Below are positions 18,543-27,854 of a stretch of DNA of 64,000 nucleotides, piece by piece. The stretch is taken from the NCBI RefSeq assembly GCF_036014015.1, contig NZ_CP107905.1, forward strand, positions 7,006,001 to 7,070,000. Direction: 5' to 3'. Every line of letters starts with the position of its first letter. Positions within the stretch are counted from its first letter, which is position 1. The notes beneath the pieces are model-generated. The model was not told the DNA's origin. It saw only the letters and a program-made list of their open reading frames with translations, and searched no databases. The position numbers were made by a program, and so were the translations under genes. Origin of the DNA: Streptomyces sp. NBC_00457 (GTDB taxonomy: Bacteria; Actinomycetota; Actinomycetes; Streptomycetales; Streptomycetaceae).

Positions 18543-19553
18543 ATGGGTGCGCACGCTCTCGACAACGGACTCGACGACCTCGCCGCGTCGGCGCGGGCCG
18601 CGCTGGTGCGCGAGATCGAGCTGAGCGGGGCCTGGGCGGGGGATCCGGTGTGGCGGGAGGCGTTCGAGGCGGTGCCGCGTCACCTCTTCGTGCCGTACTA
18701 CTACGTCGGCGTCGTCGGCGGCTATGAACGCCGGTGGGGTGAGAGCCCCGACCCGCGTACGCGCGAACGCTGGATGCGCGGGGCGTACGCCGATGCCCCG
18801 CTGGCCACCCGGCTGCGCGACGGCGAGCTGGTCTCCTCCAGCAGCCAGCCCTCGCTCATGGCGATCATGCTGGTGGAACTGCGGGTGGAGGACGGCAACC
18901 GGGTCCTGGAGATCGGCGCGGGCACCGGCTACAACGCCGCCCTGCTGGCCCACCGGCTCGGCGACGACAACCTGGTCACCACGGTCGACCTGGAACCGGA
19001 GATCACCGAGTCGGCCCGCCGGCACCTGGCCGCCGCCGGCTACCACCCGGCCGTCGTCACCGGCGACGGAGCGCGCGGGGTGCCGGAACGCGCCCCCTTC
19101 GACCGGGTCATCGCGACCTGCACCCTGACCTCGATCCCGTGCGCCTGGCTCGCCCAGTGCAATCCCGGCGCCCGCATCCTGACACCGCTGGCCACCGGCC
19201 TGATCGCGCTGGAGGTGCGGGACGCCGGGCACGCCGAGGGGCGGTTCCTGCACACGCCCGCCTACTTCGTGCCGCTGCGCGGATCGGCCAGGCCCGACGC
19301 GGAACCGGCGCACCTCGGCGGCGTACCGCGCCGGGCCCGGGAGCACGAGCTGTTCCGCTTCCTGCTGGCGCTGAGCCGCGGCAGCCTCGAACCGCAGGAG
19401 GCGTACGCACTGTGGGAGCGCGAGGGGCAGCCGCAGCGGGAGCGTTACGGGGTGACGGTCAGCGGCGAGCACGAGTGGGCCTGGCTGGACGACCCGGAGG
19501 GGCCGTACGCCTGGCCCCTCCCGAACGACCGGCCACGCCTGCTGACCGAGTGA
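18543..19553 (+). CDS. PCMT-like SAM-dependent methyltransferase
   Basis: A 336-aa protein from ATG 18543, after AGGAAAG. SAM-binding motif I is VLEIGAGTGYNAALLA; DGELVSSSSQPSLMAIML upstream matches the substrate-facing region of protein-L-isoaspartate O-methyltransferases, and FDRVIATCTLTSIP is the post-motif. The protein carries about 130 extra C-terminal residues relative to the roughly 210-aa repair enzyme. It resembles the fxLD/lanthipeptide-associated PCMT-like group, but no RiPP precursor lies nearby, so general isoaspartyl repair or a related carboxyl methylation is the safer call. The 3' end with its stop is repeated in tandem. Confidence 0.75.
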   Translation: MGAHALDNGLDDLAASARAALVREIELSGAWAGDPVWREAFEAVPRHLFVPYYYVGVVGGYERRWGESPDPRTRERWMRGAYADAPLATRLRDGELVSSSSQPSLMAIMLVELRVEDGNRVLEIGAGTGYNAALLAHRLGDDNLVTTVDLEPEITESARRHLAAAGYHPAVVTGDGARGVPERAPFDRVIATCTLTSIPCAWLAQCNPGARILTPLATGLIALEVRDAGHAEGRFLHTPAYFVPLRGSARPDAEPAHLGGVPRRAREHELFRFLLALSRGSLEPQEAYALWEREGQPQRERYGVTVSGEHEWAWLDDPEGPYAWPLPNDRPRLLTE

Positions 19554-19597
19554 GCGAAGTCACCGAGTGAGCGGAAGCCACCGAGTGAGCGGAAGCC
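19543..19597 (+). repeat. Tandem duplication of the methyltransferase 3' end
   Basis: Three copies of an ACCGAGTGAGCGGAAGCC-like unit (17-18 bp) begin with the last codons ACC GAG TGA of the gene. Each copy carries the same TGA. Confidence 0.8.
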
Positions 19598-19598
19598 G

Positions 19599-21050
19599 CT
19601 AACCCCGGCGGATCGTGATCGTCGTCCACGCGCCCACGTGGACCCGGTCCCCGTCCTGCAGCGGTACCGGCACGAAGGGCTGGATGGGCTCTTCGGCGCC
19701 GTTCACCGTCGTGCCGTTCGTCGAGTTCTGGTCGACGACCGCCCAGCTGCCGTCCGGCTGCTGGACCAGCACCGCGTGCTGGTGCGAGACGCCCGGGTCC
19801 TCCGGCGGCACCGAGAGGTCGATGTCGGGGGTGTCGCCGGTGGAATGGCGGCGGCGGCCGATGGTGACCTGGTTGCCGGTGAGCGCGCGCTGCTGCTCGG
19901 GCGAGTACGCGGGCAGGTTGAGGCCCGCGGCCTCGGGGCCGGAGCGCTGCATCATCGCCATGAAGTAGTCACGGTCCGGACCGATGGTCGCCAGCCAGGT
20001 CGTCGGCTGCTGCTGGTACGCCGGGCCGGGCGGGGGCGGGGCCTGGGTCGAGCCTTGCTGCGGGTAGCCGTAGCCGCCCTGACCGGGGCCAGGACCGCCA
20101 GGGCCGCCGGGCGCGGTCGAGCCGGGCGGGGAGAGCAGCCAGTCGTCCTCACCGCCGCCGAAGGACTGACCGCCGGGCTGCTGCGGCCTGTTCGTCTCCT
20201 GCGGGAACGCGGGCGGGGCGGGCGGACCGGACTGCTGGAATGCCTGCGCGGGATGCCCCGGACCACCGGGTCCACCGGGACCACCCATACCACCGGGGCC
20301 GTTGGGGCCACCGGGACCCATGGGACCACCAGGACCGTTGGGTCCACCAGGACCGCCACGACCACCGGGGTTCGGCCCGGGCGGCGGACCCTGCCGCGAC
20401 GGATCGCCACCGAAGCCGGACGGACCACCGGGACCCGACGGACCACCGGGACCGGGTTGGCCGCCGTGACCGCCGGACGGACCACCAGGACCGGGCTGGC
20501 CGCCGTGACCGGGCTGACCGCCATGACCACCGTGCGGACCGGGCGGACCCATAGGGCCAGGCGGACCAGGCGGGCCGCCCTGCCCCGACGGGTCCGTGCC
20601 GAACGGTGGGAGCGGCTCGGCAGGCCGGTTCATCTGGGACGGACGCGAGCTCTGGTAGTCGTACGACTCACCGCCGCCGTACGACGGACCGGGCGGCGGC
20701 TGTTGCTGGAAGCGCACGGCCGGGCCGGGCCCCTGCGGGCGCGGGGCCGCGGGGGTGTACGAGGTCGCCGTGTTCGTCAGGAAGTTCCACCGGCACTCCT
20801 CGCAGAACGGCGCTCCGCCCTCACGCGGCGTGCGGCACTGCGGGCAGAGTTCCGGCTCGGGGTCCGGCACGGCGGACAGATGCGGGCGCCCGCCGGGGTG
20901 GGCGCCGGGCGGCGGGGCCTGGGCCGGGCCGGGCTGCGGGTAGCCGTACCCGGCGGCCGGGGGCGGGGGTACGGCACCGGCCATGCGGTGACCGCAGACC
21001 TCGCACCAGTCGTCGGAACCCGACTGGTGTCCGTTCGGGCAGGTCGGCAT
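19599..21050 (-). CDS. Zinc-ribbon/FHA protein with collagen-like linker
   Basis: A 483-aa protein, last gene of the kinase cassette. The N-terminus has two CxxC zinc ribbons (CPNGHQSGSDDWCEVCGH and CPQCRTPREGGAPFCEEC). The middle (about 100-320) is a low-complexity Gly-Pro-rich linker with GGPGGP/GPNGPG collagen-like triplets. The C-terminus is an FHA phosphothreonine-reader domain: VTIGRRRHS, VSHQHAVL and NSTNGTTVNG supply the Arg, Ser/His and Asn of the pocket. It is the likely reader of the kinase encoded upstream, like GarA for mycobacterial PknG, though architecture differs from GarA. Spacing to the VWA gene is 82 bp with a GGAGAGGGGG site. Confidence 0.85.
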   Translation of the reverse strand: MPTCPNGHQSGSDDWCEVCGHRMAGAVPPPPAAGYGYPQPGPAQAPPPGAHPGGRPHLSAVPDPEPELCPQCRTPREGGAPFCEECRWNFLTNTATSYTPAAPRPQGPGPAVRFQQQPPPGPSYGGGESYDYQSSRPSQMNRPAEPLPPFGTDPSGQGGPPGPPGPMGPPGPHGGHGGQPGHGGQPGPGGPSGGHGGQPGPGGPSGPGGPSGFGGDPSRQGPPPGPNPGGRGGPGGPNGPGGPMGPGGPNGPGGMGGPGGPGGPGHPAQAFQQSGPPAPPAFPQETNRPQQPGGQSFGGGEDDWLLSPPGSTAPGGPGGPGPGQGGYGYPQQGSTQAPPPPGPAYQQQPTTWLATIGPDRDYFMAMMQRSGPEAAGLNLPAYSPEQQRALTGNQVTIGRRRHSTGDTPDIDLSVPPEDPGVSHQHAVLVQQPDGSWAVVDQNSTNGTTVNGAEEPIQPFVPVPLQDGDRVHVGAWTTITIRRG

Positions 21051-21132
21051 GTCGGCGCTTCCCCCTCTCCTTTCCGGCCGCGACGACCGGATTTCTCCAA
21101 CCCCAAGGGGTCAGGCTCGCGTCTGTCTCAGG

Positions 21133-22479
21133 TCACTTCTTTACACGAACAGTCTTTGTGGACCGGGTCTCGAGGGTCATCTCATCGGCCTCCGCGACCT
21201 TCGCCTTCAGTCGCACAGTACCTGTCGCGGCGTCGACAACGTCCACCACCTTCGCAAGGAGTTTCGCGGTATCCGCATTTCCGGAGTCGCTGGCGAGCTG
21301 AACGGCGCGGCCCAGTTTGGCCGTTGCTCCATCGATATCGCCCGCTTTGCGAAGGTCGAGCCCTTGTTGAATGGCTTGCGCCAGTTCGGCCTGGCCGGTG
21401 TAGTGGGCGACTTGGGGGTTGATCGACGTCGAGGCGACCATGTCGTCGGTCCACACGGCCCGTACGAGGCCCTGGGCGCCCAGGTTCTGGGCCGTGCCGT
21501 CGGGCTGCGGGATCACCAGCGAGACGCGGGCGGCGAGCATCTCCTGGCCGATGTTGGCGGCCGGGACCTCGACGCAGACGTGGTAGTCACGGGACTCGTC
21601 ACCCCAGGAGCCGGTGGGGTAGTCCCCGGCGCGCGGGCCGGACTCGGTGCGGCGCTCGGTCAAATCCTCGACCGTGGGCGCGACTTGCTTGACGAATTTC
21701 ACGGTGGTGCCCACCGGCGTCCACAGCCGCAGGGCGACGTCCGCGACCTCCTTGCCCATGGCCGTCTCCATCATCTGCGTGAAGTCGGCGGCGAGACCGG
21801 CCGGGTCGGCGACGATGTCGGCGCTGCCGAGCAGGGTGGAGGCGATTCCTGTGACTTCTTTCACTTCCCAGTCGGTGCCCACGCCGCGGGCGTCACAGGT
21901 GAAGCGTCCGGCGCAGGAGTCGAGCGCGGCCTTCAGAGCCTCGGACGACTCGTGCTCGTTGCGGCCGTCGGTGAGCAGGATGCCGTGCCGGATGGAGACG
22001 TCCGCGGACGACAGCAGGCCGTCGGCGAGGCGCAGCCAGGTCCCGATGGCCGTACCGCCGCCCGCGCTGAGCTTGCGCAGCGCCTGCTTGGCCTGGTCGC
22101 GGGTGGTGGCGTCGGCGATCGCGAGGCGCCCGCCGCCCGGGTAGACCTCCTTGGCGACATGTGTGCCGCCGATCACCGCGAAGTGCACGCCGTCGCGCAG
22201 GGTGTCGATCGCGGCGGACGTGGCGTCCCGGGCGTTGCGCATCTTGGTCGGTGGGTAGTCCATCGAGCCGGAGCAGTCGACCATGATGGCCACCGCCGCG
22301 TCCGGGCCCTGGCCCGGAGCGTAGAGGTGGGGTGCGGCGACCGCGCTTCCGATCGTGCCGCCACCGGTCGCGGTCACGGTGACGATCGCGTTGACCTCGC
22401 GAGCGCCCTCCGGCAGGTACTCGTTCTGATAGACGTCCACCGAGAACTGCGGCACGTTCGACTTCGAGAAATTGGCCAT
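21133..22479 (-). CDS. VWA-domain protein of the kinase cassette
   Basis: A 448-aa protein from ATG 22479, behind a purine-rich site. The von Willebrand A domain has an intact MIDAS: DCSGS in AVAIMVDCSGSMDYPP (about 81-87), a Thr in GGGTAIGTWL and Asp in ILLTDGRNEH. A beta-rich middle and a helical C-terminus follow (QIQQG-like AIQQGLDLRKAGDIDGATAKLGRAV, TPR-like). No signal peptide, so cytosolic. VWA proteins assemble multi-protein complexes through divalent metal. Placement between PP2C and FHA genes suggests it scaffolds the signalling complex. The VWA assignment is solid; the role is inferred. Confidence 0.85.
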   Translation of the reverse strand: MANFSKSNVPQFSVDVYQNEYLPEGAREVNAIVTVTATGGGTIGSAVAAPHLYAPGQGPDAAVAIMVDCSGSMDYPPTKMRNARDATSAAIDTLRDGVHFAVIGGTHVAKEVYPGGGRLAIADATTRDQAKQALRKLSAGGGTAIGTWLRLADGLLSSADVSIRHGILLTDGRNEHESSEALKAALDSCAGRFTCDARGVGTDWEVKEVTGIASTLLGSADIVADPAGLAADFTQMMETAMGKEVADVALRLWTPVGTTVKFVKQVAPTVEDLTERRTESGPRAGDYPTGSWGDESRDYHVCVEVPAANIGQEMLAARVSLVIPQPDGTAQNLGAQGLVRAVWTDDMVASTSINPQVAHYTGQAELAQAIQQGLDLRKAGDIDGATAKLGRAVQLASDSGNADTAKLLAKVVDVVDAATGTVRLKAKVAEADEMTLETRSTKTVRVKK

Positions 22480-22592
22480 GCCTTCTCTGCTCCCCCTTGA
22501 AGATCTCCTGAAGATCCCCTCGAAAACCCCACAGGAGCGGGGTGATGACTGTGTCCGGACTGGTCCCCTCCAGTCCGTTTCGTGCGGTGGCC

Positions 22593-23915
22593 TCAGGCCG
22601 ATCCTGCCCCCTGCGGCGGGGCCGGGAACGGCACGACGGCCACTGTTACGTTGTCGTGGCCCCCGCCGTCGAGCGCGTGACCGACGAGGACCTGGGCGCT
22701 GTGCAGGGGGCGCACGGCGGCGTCGAGGGGGACGACCTCGGCCATCTCCTCGGCCGCCTCGGCGTAGTTCCACAGCCCGTCGGTGCACACCACCACTACA
22801 CCCGGACGGTCCGGCTTGAAGGAAGCGGTGTGCGGCTCCAGTTCGTAGGCGTCGGCGCCGAGCCAGCCGGTGATCGCGTGGGCGCGCTCGTCGGCGTACG
22901 CCTCGGCCTCGCTCATCAGGCCCGCGGAGACCATCTGCGCGGCCCAGGAGTCGTCCTCGGTGAGCCGGGCCGGGTGGGAGCTGCGGTCCACCGGTACCCA
23001 GTAGGCGCGGCTGTCGCCGACCCAGCCGACGACCAGCAGTCCGGCGGTCACGATCGCGCCGACGAGGGTGCAGGCGGGGGCGTTCTGGTGCGGGGCGTGT
23101 TCGCGGGCCGTGGCGGGTTCGCCGGCCAGGGAGTTGACGGCGCGTGAGGCGGCGACGATCGCCTCGTGCATCGCCTGCTGCGGGTGCGTGCCGCGCGGCA
23201 GGGCGGCCAGCAGCGACTCGCTCGCGGCCCGGGAGGCGGCGAGGGAGGCGTCGTCCGGGCGGGTCGCGGAGGAGACGCCGTCGCAGACGATCGCCACGGT
23301 CGCGGGGGCGCCGTCGGGCAGCGCGGTGCAGCCGAGGGCGAACGCGTCCTCGTTGCGGTGGTGGCGCAGGCCGCGGTCGCTGACGGCGGCGACCGGGCCG
23401 GTCTCCTGCTCCATGTGGTCGCGCTCGCGGGGCTGGGCGTGCCCGCAGTTCTCGCAGTAGCCGTCGTTGTCGACGCGGCCGGAACGACAGGCGACGCACA
23501 CGGTGGTGCCCTCCGGCGGGGACGTCAGGTCGGCGATGCGCGGGTCGGGCGCCTGGAGCGGGTACTCGTCGGGCTCCGGCGGGCGGTCGAAGCGGACACC
23601 GGAGGCGGGGGACACGGGGGAGCCCACCGGTGCCTGCGCGGGGATCGCGTGGCCGTCCGGGTCCGTGGCCGGGAGATCGGCCGGCAGATGCGCGGCGGCG
23701 GGCCGGCCGGGGGCGACGGGCCAGTCCACATCGGCGGCACCGGCCGGCGGGGGCGGTGCCGAGCCGTTCATGGTGATCGTCGGTTGGTCCTCCGGTCGTG
23801 CGGGGACGGCGGACAGGTCGTATCCGCACGCACCGCAGAAACGGTCACCCGACTCGAGGGGTTCCTCGCAGCTCGGGCACCGGGACAGGGCGGTCTGCTG
23901 GGGCATCTGCGACAT
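22593..23915 (-). CDS. PP2C-family Ser/Thr phosphatase with zinc ribbons
   Basis: A 440-aa protein from ATG 23915, starting 3 bases after the kinase stop codon, hence coupled. N-terminal zinc ribbon CPSCEEPLESGDRFCGACGYD, a Pro/Ala-rich linker, a second ribbon CVACRSGRVDNDGYCENCGH, then the PP2C domain from about 165. It has VSDRGLRHHRNEDAF (metal-binding motif), IVCDGVSSA, VGDSRAYWV, CTDGLWNYA and GGHDNVTVAVV. It should reverse the action of the neighbouring kinase. Zinc ribbons shared with the kinase and the FHA protein suggest they bind each other or a common partner. Confidence 0.9.
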   Translation of the reverse strand: MSQMPQQTALSRCPSCEEPLESGDRFCGACGYDLSAVPARPEDQPTITMNGSAPPPPAGAADVDWPVAPGRPAAAHLPADLPATDPDGHAIPAQAPVGSPVSPASGVRFDRPPEPDEYPLQAPDPRIADLTSPPEGTTVCVACRSGRVDNDGYCENCGHAQPRERDHMEQETGPVAAVSDRGLRHHRNEDAFALGCTALPDGAPATVAIVCDGVSSATRPDDASLAASRAASESLLAALPRGTHPQQAMHEAIVAASRAVNSLAGEPATAREHAPHQNAPACTLVGAIVTAGLLVVGWVGDSRAYWVPVDRSSHPARLTEDDSWAAQMVSAGLMSEAEAYADERAHAITGWLGADAYELEPHTASFKPDRPGVVVVCTDGLWNYAEAAEEMAEVVPLDAAVRPLHSAQVLVGHALDGGGHDNVTVAVVPFPAPPQGAGSA

Positions 23916-23918
23916 CAA

Positions 23919-26444
23919 CTACACCCACGTCCGGGGGCGGTAACGATTGGCACGTTCCACCAGATCGATTCTCTCCTCGCCGCCCCGTGCGAGCCGGGCC
24001 AGCGTGCGGTACGAACGCTCCAGGCCGAAACGCAGTCCCCGCTCGTCCAGTCCGCTGCCGAGCAGCACCCGTCCCCCGGCGGCGGGGGGTACGGAACCCT
24101 GGCCACCGGAGAGTATCCAGTCCAGCGCACTGCCGAGCACCTCCGCCGACAACTGCTCGCGTCGCGCGGGGTCCAGACCATACGCCTCCAGGGCCTCGAC
24201 CTGCCCGGCGGCAGCGGTCAGGTCCTCCAGGAAGGGTACGTCGCCGGCGGCGGCCGTGCGCTGACGCAGCCGCGCCCGTACGGCGGCCACGCGCGCGGCC
24301 GTGTAATGGATGGACGACTCGGGAACCGACTCCAGCGTCTGTACGGCACTCCGGCGATCGCCCGTCGCGAGCCGGACGCGGGCCAGGCCGAACGCTGCGG
24401 ACACGAAGCTCGGGTCGGTCGACCACACCAGGCGGTAGTACTCGGCGGCGTTGTCGAGCTGGCCCAGCACCTCCGCGCACAGGCCGAGCGCCAGCTTGGG
24501 CGCGGGCTCGCCGGGAAAGGCGTCGTAGATCGCGTCGAAGGAGAGCGCGGCGTTCTCGTGATCGCCCGTCACCAGTGCGGCGACGCCTCGATACCAGACG
24601 ACCCGCCAGTCGTCCGGGTGGTCGGCCTCCAAGCGTGCCAGGGTCTCCAGCGCGGTGCCGGAGTCGCCGGTCTCCAGCCAGGCCCTGATCTGCCGGAGCC
24701 GCGTCTCGGTCGACTCCGACGGCGCCGCCGCGAGCGCACTGATCAACTCACCCGGGGCGGAGGCGATCAGGCCCGCCAGGAACCCGGCGTTCGGGTCGCT
24801 CGGGTCGACGTGCGGCACGGGCAGGGCGAGCGCGGCAGCGGGCGCGTTGATGTGTTTGACCAGGTCCTGGGCGCCCTGTCCATTGCCGGATCCGACGGCC
24901 GGCAGCTCGGCGGCACCGGTACCGGCCACGCGCCGTCGAGGGGTCACCATGCGTGCCCCCAGCCGCGACACATCCCCCTCCAGCTTGGGGAACAACTCGG
25001 TGTCCGTCACCTTCACTTCGGGCCCGAACAGTGTCGACAGCGACGGTCGGGCCGTGCCCGTCTGCAGGGAGACGACCTCGCGCAGGACACCCGTGAGTTG
25101 CTCGGTCATCTCCTGCGCGGAGGCGAAGCGGCGGGCCGGGTCCGGGTCGGTGGCGCGGACCAGGAGCCGGTAGAAGGACTCGTACTGCCGGAAGACCTCG
25201 ATGTTGTCCGGGTCGGGCAGGGAGTCCACGAACACGTTCGTGTAGCCCTGGAAGTCGAAGGTGAGGACGGCGAGCGTACGCGCGACGGTGTACAGGTCGG
25301 AGGCGATCGAGGGGCCGACGTCCGCCACCTCCGGCGCCTGATAGCCCACCGTGCCGTAGATGGCCGACTCCTCGTCGTCCATCCTGCGGACCGCGCCCAT
25401 GTCGATCAGCTTGAGCTGGTCCTCGGTCTGGATGGCGTTGTCGACCTTGAAGTCGCAGTACAGGAGGTTGCGGCTGTGCAGATGGCCCAGGGCCTCCAGC
25501 GCCTCGATGCCGTACGCGCACGCCTGCTCCACGGGCAGCGGATCCCGCTTGCCGCCCGGTGTGCGGCGCTCGTTGGCGATCTCCTTCAGCGACTTGCCGC
25601 CGACGTACTCCATGACGATGTACCCGTCCAGCGAGCCCGTCCGCTGGTCGAGGTGTTCCACGAAGTTGTAGATCCGCACGATGTTGGCGTGCTCGATCTC
25701 CGCGAGGAAGCGCCGCTCGGAGATCGCGGCCTCCATCGCGTCCTGGTCGCCGGTGTCGAGCAGACCCTTCAGCACCACCCACCGGTCCGACACCGCGCGG
25801 TCCACCGCGAGGTAGACCCAGCCCAGGCCGCCGTGCGCCAGGCAGCCCACGACCTCGTACTGACCGTGGACGACGTCGCCCGCCTTCAGCTTCGGGACGA
25901 AGGAGTACGGGTGACCGCACTTGGTGCAGAAGCCTTCCGTACGGCCGGGTCGCTCGCCGCGCGCCCGGCCGACCGGGGCCCCGCAGTCGGAGCGGGAGCA
26001 GAACCGCTTGCGCTCCGGGACCTCCGCCTTCTCCAGGACCATCTCGCGCGGGTCGGGCCGCGGCACGCCCGGCACCTGGACGAGTCCCACGCCGAGCCGG
26101 CTGCGACCGCTGGAACCAGTGCCGGAGCCGGAGCTGCGCACCGACACCGAGCGGCCTGTGGAACGGCCCGACAGGGAGCGCGACAGGCGTCCCGACACCG
26201 AGCGCCGCGACTTCGACGACTGTGACGACGTACGAGAGCTGGCGCGGGAGCTTGCGCGTGAACTCGCGCTGCCGGACGAGCCCTTGCCGCTGCGGCTGAT
26301 GCCGGTGGGCGGCGAGCCCACCATGCCGCTCGATGAGACGACCGGGGCGAGACCGCAGGTGTCGCAGTACAGCTCGCCGCCGCCCACGTCCTCGTACGCG
26401 CCCTCGCACCCCGGGCGCTGGCACTTCTGCTCTGCCTGACTCAT
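23919..26444 (-). CDS. pknG: PknG-like Ser/Thr protein kinase with TPR domain
   Basis: An 841-aa soluble kinase. Order: zinc ribbon CQRPGCEGAYEDVGGGELYC; Ser/Arg-rich linker (50-120); rubredoxin-like ribbon CSRSDCGA...FCTKCGH (about 150-177); kinase domain (about 196-460) with GCLAHGGLGWVYLA, Lys in WVVLKGL, catalytic loop CDFKVDN in place of HRDxKxxN, DMG in place of DFG, and APE as APEV; then TPR-like helical repeats (about 590-760). This is the PknG layout; mycobacterial PknG controls 2-oxoglutarate metabolism through an FHA protein. ATG 26444 overlaps the stop of the upstream gene (ATGA). Here it heads a kinase-phosphatase-VWA-FHA run and follows GlnX/GlnH. Confidence 0.92.
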   Translation of the reverse strand: MSQAEQKCQRPGCEGAYEDVGGGELYCDTCGLAPVVSSSGMVGSPPTGISRSGKGSSGSASSRASSRASSRTSSQSSKSRRSVSGRLSRSLSGRSTGRSVSVRSSGSGTGSSGRSRLGVGLVQVPGVPRPDPREMVLEKAEVPERKRFCSRSDCGAPVGRARGERPGRTEGFCTKCGHPYSFVPKLKAGDVVHGQYEVVGCLAHGGLGWVYLAVDRAVSDRWVVLKGLLDTGDQDAMEAAISERRFLAEIEHANIVRIYNFVEHLDQRTGSLDGYIVMEYVGGKSLKEIANERRTPGGKRDPLPVEQACAYGIEALEALGHLHSRNLLYCDFKVDNAIQTEDQLKLIDMGAVRRMDDEESAIYGTVGYQAPEVADVGPSIASDLYTVARTLAVLTFDFQGYTNVFVDSLPDPDNIEVFRQYESFYRLLVRATDPDPARRFASAQEMTEQLTGVLREVVSLQTGTARPSLSTLFGPEVKVTDTELFPKLEGDVSRLGARMVTPRRRVAGTGAAELPAVGSGNGQGAQDLVKHINAPAAALALPVPHVDPSDPNAGFLAGLIASAPGELISALAAAPSESTETRLRQIRAWLETGDSGTALETLARLEADHPDDWRVVWYRGVAALVTGDHENAALSFDAIYDAFPGEPAPKLALGLCAEVLGQLDNAAEYYRLVWSTDPSFVSAAFGLARVRLATGDRRSAVQTLESVPESSIHYTAARVAAVRARLRQRTAAAGDVPFLEDLTAAAGQVEALEAYGLDPARREQLSAEVLGSALDWILSGGQGSVPPAAGGRVLLGSGLDERGLRFGLERSYRTLARLARGGEERIDLVERANRYRPRTWV

Positions 26445-27775
26445 GACGAGTGCTCCCCCCTACGATCCTGCGGCCCGCCCTGCCCCGGGACGCGCGGGCT
26501 GCTCAGCAGTTCGGCCGCCAACTGCTGGTAGCGCAGGACGGCCTGTTCGGCGACTCGCAGGTCGCAGGGCGCGCTCCACAGCATCCGCCGCGCCGCGTCG
26601 TACCGCTCGATCAGGAACGGGTCCTCCGCGAGGCCGTGCCGGGCGACCTTCGCCTTGTACGCGTCGAGCCGGCCGCGCAGCTCGGCGCGGACCGCCAGCG
26701 GCTGGGTGACCGCGGTCAACGACTCGCGGGCCCGCAGCAGTTCGTCCTCCGCCTTCTGCTCCAGGGACTCCAGCAGTGGGGACAGCCGGTGCCACTGGGC
26801 ATGTCTGCGGTACTCGGCGGCCGTCGCCAGCTGCTCCTGCAGCACGGTCGGCGGGCCGCTGACGACCGGCACCTCCGTGGCCGCGATCTTCGCCAGGACC
26901 TCGCCGCGCGCGGTGCGGGCCTCGGCGAGCGTACGGTCCGCGCGGGAGAGCACGTCACGCAGCTTGACCAGGCGCTGCTCGGCATCCTGACGGACGGTCA
27001 GTACAGCGTCGATCTCACGGCGTACGTCCTCCAGGGCGCGCGCCTCACGGTCGTAGACCGTGGTGTCCGGGCGGCCACCGCCGGGGGCCGAACTCCCGGG
27101 CGTGGGCGTCCAGAACGCCAGCGGGTCGGAGATGACCTGCTCGCGCAGGTTCGTCAGCGTGCGGGTGATGCGCTCCAGGTCGTCGCCTGCCGGGTGCTCG
27201 CCGGGGCGTACGCCGACGGAGTGCGCGAGCTTGCGGGTGCGCTGGAGCTCCGCGGCCAGTAAATCGATCCGGGCGGGCAGCGCCGACCAGACCGCGTCGG
27301 CGGCGACGACCATGTCCAGGGACGTCGCGTACAGCTCGTTCATCCGGTCGACGAGCGTGACCAGCGTGAACTGCTCGCTGAGCTTGCCCGAGCCGCCGTG
27401 CAGGGTCGGCGCGCTCGCCGTGGCGCCGGTGGAGCCCGCGACCGTGACGGCCTCGCCGCGCAGCAGCTCGGTCAGCTCCGCCAGGTCCTCCCGGCTGGAC
27501 CAGCGGCGCCGGGAGCGGATCTCGCGGGCGGCGCGCAACGCGTCCGTGTACGCGTCGAAGTACGCCCACAGCAGGGTGATCGACGCCTCGGCCGCCGTCC
27601 AGCGCTCCTTGGTGACGCCGGTCAGCTGCGCACCTTCGAGGAGTCTGCGGCCCGCGTGGTCCTGCAGGGCGAGGAGCGAGGTCTCGATCGCCTCGTGCTC
27701 CGCGCCGAGCCGCGCCAGCGCACGGTCCACCTCGTCCCGGTCCATCACCGGCCCGGGGGGTCCCGTGACGCCCAT
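26441..27775 (-). CDS. Helical protein of the GlnX-PknG cassette, unknown function
   Basis: A 444-aa protein from ATG 27775 (GAGAGG upstream; ATG 27745 also possible). It is almost wholly alpha-helical with Leu/Glu/Arg heptads, e.g. VDRALARLGAEHEAIETSL, LEDVRREIDAVLTVRQDAEQRL and LRGRLDAYKAKVARHG, so coiled-coil. No membrane segment or catalytic motif. Its stop overlaps the kinase start (ATGA), so it is made with the kinase in a fixed ratio and probably links the kinase to the membrane sensor. It has no counterpart between glnH and pknG in Mycobacterium as I remember that locus. Confidence 0.78.
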   Translation of the reverse strand: MGVTGPPGPVMDRDEVDRALARLGAEHEAIETSLLALQDHAGRRLLEGAQLTGVTKERWTAAEASITLLWAYFDAYTDALRAAREIRSRRRWSSREDLAELTELLRGEAVTVAGSTGATASAPTLHGGSGKLSEQFTLVTLVDRMNELYATSLDMVVAADAVWSALPARIDLLAAELQRTRKLAHSVGVRPGEHPAGDDLERITRTLTNLREQVISDPLAFWTPTPGSSAPGGGRPDTTVYDREARALEDVRREIDAVLTVRQDAEQRLVKLRDVLSRADRTLAEARTARGEVLAKIAATEVPVVSGPPTVLQEQLATAAEYRRHAQWHRLSPLLESLEQKAEDELLRARESLTAVTQPLAVRAELRGRLDAYKAKVARHGLAEDPFLIERYDAARRMLWSAPCDLRVAEQAVLRYQQLAAELLSSPRVPGQGGPQDRRGEHSS

Positions 27776-27854
27776 CGATCACCTCTCGCTGCTCTGTGTG
27801 CCTATGTGGTTGACGTTCCTATGTGGCTGACGTGGAGCGGACGTTGACGGTGGT

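Noticed and set aside
18543..19553. RiPP biosynthesis by the PCMT-like methyltransferase
   Set aside because: No precursor peptide, lanthipeptide synthetase or transporter lies nearby.
23166..26225. Plus-strand frame of about 1020 aa opposite the kinase gene
   Set aside because: No domain is recognisable; the kinase and phosphatase motifs on the minus strand explain the region.
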